This document shows positions 60,293 through 64,000 of a stretch of DNA of 64,000 nt, in pieces. The notes under the pieces are model-generated. The model was given only the letters and a program-made list of their open reading frames with translations, ran no database searches and was not told where the DNA came from. The stretch is from Nocardioides sp. cx-173. Its GTDB lineage: Bacteria > Actinomycetota > Actinomycetes > Propionibacteriales > Nocardioidaceae. The DNA lies in the NCBI RefSeq assembly GCF_021117365.1, contig NZ_CP088262.1:2726001-2790000 (forward strand), read 5' to 3'. The translations under genes and the position numbers were made by a program. Position 1 is the stretch's first letter, and each line of letters begins with the position of its first letter.

Positions 60293-61219
60293 TCAGACGC
60301 CGAGCTTCTTCTCGAGGGCCTCGGCACGCTCCGCCGCATCCGTCATCTCATCGGAGTCGACCGCGTGCGTGCGGTGGAACCACGTCAGGGCGTCGGTGTC
60401 GCGCCCGGCGGCCTCGAGCGTGTCGGCGTAGGCGTAGCGCAGGCGGGTCACCCAGGGTGCTCGGCTCTTCGAGGTCAGCGGCGCGAGCTCCAGCGTGCGC
60501 AACGCGGCATCGAGCTGGCCCATGTCGCGACGAGCCCCGGCCTCCACGATCGTCATCTCCGCCTTGGCCTCCGGCGCGAAGTTGGCCACCGAGGGGCTCT
60601 TGGCGAGCTTGAGCGCCTGCTCCGGGTTACCGAGCGCGCGGTGGCAGTCGGCCATGATGGGCAGGTACGCCGTGGCACCGTTCATGCGCTTGGCCGCGCG
60701 CAGCTCGGCCAGGGCCTCGGCGTAGCGACCGGCGGCGTAGGCGGCCTCGCCTGCCGCCTCGCGCACGACCGCGAGCCGAGGCGCGCGGGCACGGGCCGCC
60801 AGCGTGTGCTGGTAGGCGGTCTCCGGGTCCTCGTCGATGACCCGGCCCGCGGCGACCATGTGACGCGCGATCCGGTTGGCCAGCTTCTCGGGCAGGCCCT
60901 TGAGCTGGGCACCGATCGCCCGGTCCAGCTCGTCACCGGTGATCTCGGCGGGCAGGTCGGGTCCGTCGTAGAGCGACTGCTCCTGGGTACGCGGCGCCTG
61001 GTCGTCCCTCGGACGCTTGAAGTCTCCCGACCGCGCGGGGCGGCCCTGACCGGAGCCTTGCCGTCCGCCGGCGGGCTTGCCCCCGGTACGGCGGTCTCCG
61101 GAGGCGCCGCGGCCTCCGGAGGCGGGCTTGCCGGAGGCGGGCTTGCCGCCCCGGCCGGTAGTGGGGCGAGCGCCCCCGGTGCTGCGAGCGGGCCGTTGGC
61201 CTCGACGATCCTCAGCCAC
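60293..61219 (-). CDS. TPR-like protein with low-complexity N-terminus
   Basis: The product is 308 residues from GTG 61219 (AAGGGA upstream). Residues 1-85 are Gly/Lys/Arg/Ser-rich (GGKPASGKPASGGRG) and likely disordered or nucleic-acid binding. Then come helical TPR-like repeats (EKLANRIARHMVAAGRVIDEDPETAYQHTLAARARAPRLAVVREAAGEAAYAAGRYAEALAELRAAKRM). It follows the rRNA operon on the same strand, behind its terminator. A ribosome- or RNA-linked role is suggested only by position and charge. Confidence 0.82.
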   Translation of the reverse strand: MAEDRRGQRPARSTGGARPTTGRGGKPASGKPASGGRGASGDRRTGGKPAGGRQGSGQGRPARSGDFKRPRDDQAPRTQEQSLYDGPDLPAEITGDELDRAIGAQLKGLPEKLANRIARHMVAAGRVIDEDPETAYQHTLAARARAPRLAVVREAAGEAAYAAGRYAEALAELRAAKRMNGATAYLPIMADCHRALGNPEQALKLAKSPSVANFAPEAKAEMTIVEAGARRDMGQLDAALRTLELAPLTSKSRAPWVTRLRYAYADTLEAAGRDTDALTWFHRTHAVDSDEMTDAAERAEALEKKLGV

Positions 61220-61274
61220 GATGTCATCCCTTCGGCTGCGGCCATGCGGCCGCGCGGTGTCGTGCGAAATAGCG

Positions 61275-61303
61275 TAGAGGCCACCATAACGGTGGCCTCT
61301 ACG
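61275..61303 (-). terminator. rRNA operon terminator
   Basis: GTAGAGGCCACC (61275-61286) pairs perfectly with GGTGGCCTCTAC (61292-61303) around a 5-base loop, 10 bases past the 5S 3' end on the minus strand. Confidence 0.85.
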
Positions 61304-61312
61304 AGGTGTTTG

Positions 61313-61430
61313 TCCGGCGGCGTCCTACTCTCCCACAGCCTCTCGGGTGCAGTACCATTGGCGCTGTCAGGCTTAACTTCCGGGTTCGGGATGGGACCGG
61401 GTGTTTCCCTGACGCTATGGCCGCCGTAAC
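61313..61430 (-). rRNA. 5S ribosomal RNA
   Basis: Minus strand, about 118 bases, from GTTACGGCGGCCATAGCG to GAGTAGGACGCCGCCGGAC. Conserved inner parts are GGGAAACACCCGGTCCCATC, CCGAACCCGGAAGTTAAGCC and GGTACTGCACC. Ends are set by pairing of the terminal helix and may be off by one or two bases. Confidence 0.95.
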
Positions 61431-61557
61431 TCTATGACCCCATATTACCCGGTCTGGTCCCCCGTGTTAGTTGGGGGGCCACCGGGTGGGGTGGTCTTGT
61501 AGTGGACGCGTGCATACGTTGAGTAGCAGGTGGTTGTGGTTTTGGTTGAGGGTTTGT

Positions 61558-64000
<2,443 letters not shown>

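Overview
The window is high-GC actinobacterial DNA, most like Nocardioides or a close relative in the Propionibacteriales. This rests on GC-rich third codon positions, many GTG starts, a Streptomyces/Mycobacterium-style type II fatty-acid operon, an actinobacterial RNase P RNA, DUF3052 and DUF3145 genes, AhpE, and a homodimeric pyruvate dehydrogenase E1. The species is inferred, not proven.

Layout. 1-5.9 kb: the end of a transglutaminase-like gene, a small exported protein, a large secreted PKD/LamG protein and a TPR protein. 6.0-11.4 kb: rnpB, then an accessory stretch with an IS256-family element, a SCO6745-like gene, a DUF1801-type gene and a SigE-like sigma/partner pair whose sigma gene is frameshifted. 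A degenerate copy of the rnpB 3' end closes this stretch. 11.4-23.2 kb: a second, intact sigma/partner pair, a GAF-PP2C phosphatase, two SDR oxidoreductases divergent from an HTH regulator with a perfect operator palindrome, a degenerate receiver/thioredoxin-reductase-like fusion, a PAS-GGDEF-EAL protein and a processive glycosyltransferase. 23.2-26.9 kb: a catechol meta-cleavage lower pathway (hydratase, acylating acetaldehyde dehydrogenase, aldolase) with an IclR regulator. 27-36.1 kb: mostly single housekeeping genes, including a PAP2 gene broken in a poly-G tract and the conserved Nif3 / zinc-ribbon / RNase H-phosphatase trio.

36.2-44.7 kb: an acyl-CoA synthetase, then what looks like a signalling island. 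A two-component system, a Ser/Thr kinase and two Asp-rich exported proteins lie between two matching operators built of 11-bp-spaced repeats. An AlkD-like gene, a third sigma/partner pair and tRNA-Val follow. 44.9-61.2 kb: ahpE, an acyl-CoA synthetase, DUF3052, aceE, a FasR-like regulator and fabD-fabH-acpP-fabF-accD, broadly syntenic with M. tuberculosis Rv2228c-Rv2247 and with the Streptomyces fab cluster, then DUF3145. 61.3-64 kb: 5S and the 3' three quarters of 23S rRNA on the minus strand.

The genes combine into central carbon and lipid supply: AceE makes acetyl-CoA, the carboxyltransferase and FabD make malonyl-ACP, and FabH, AcpP and FabF elongate. A promoter pattern runs through the window. 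A YAGNNT-like hexamer sits exactly 6 bases before many start codons, and also before the rnpB 5' end, which implies widespread leaderless transcription. No CRISPR array, integrase or complete prophage was seen.
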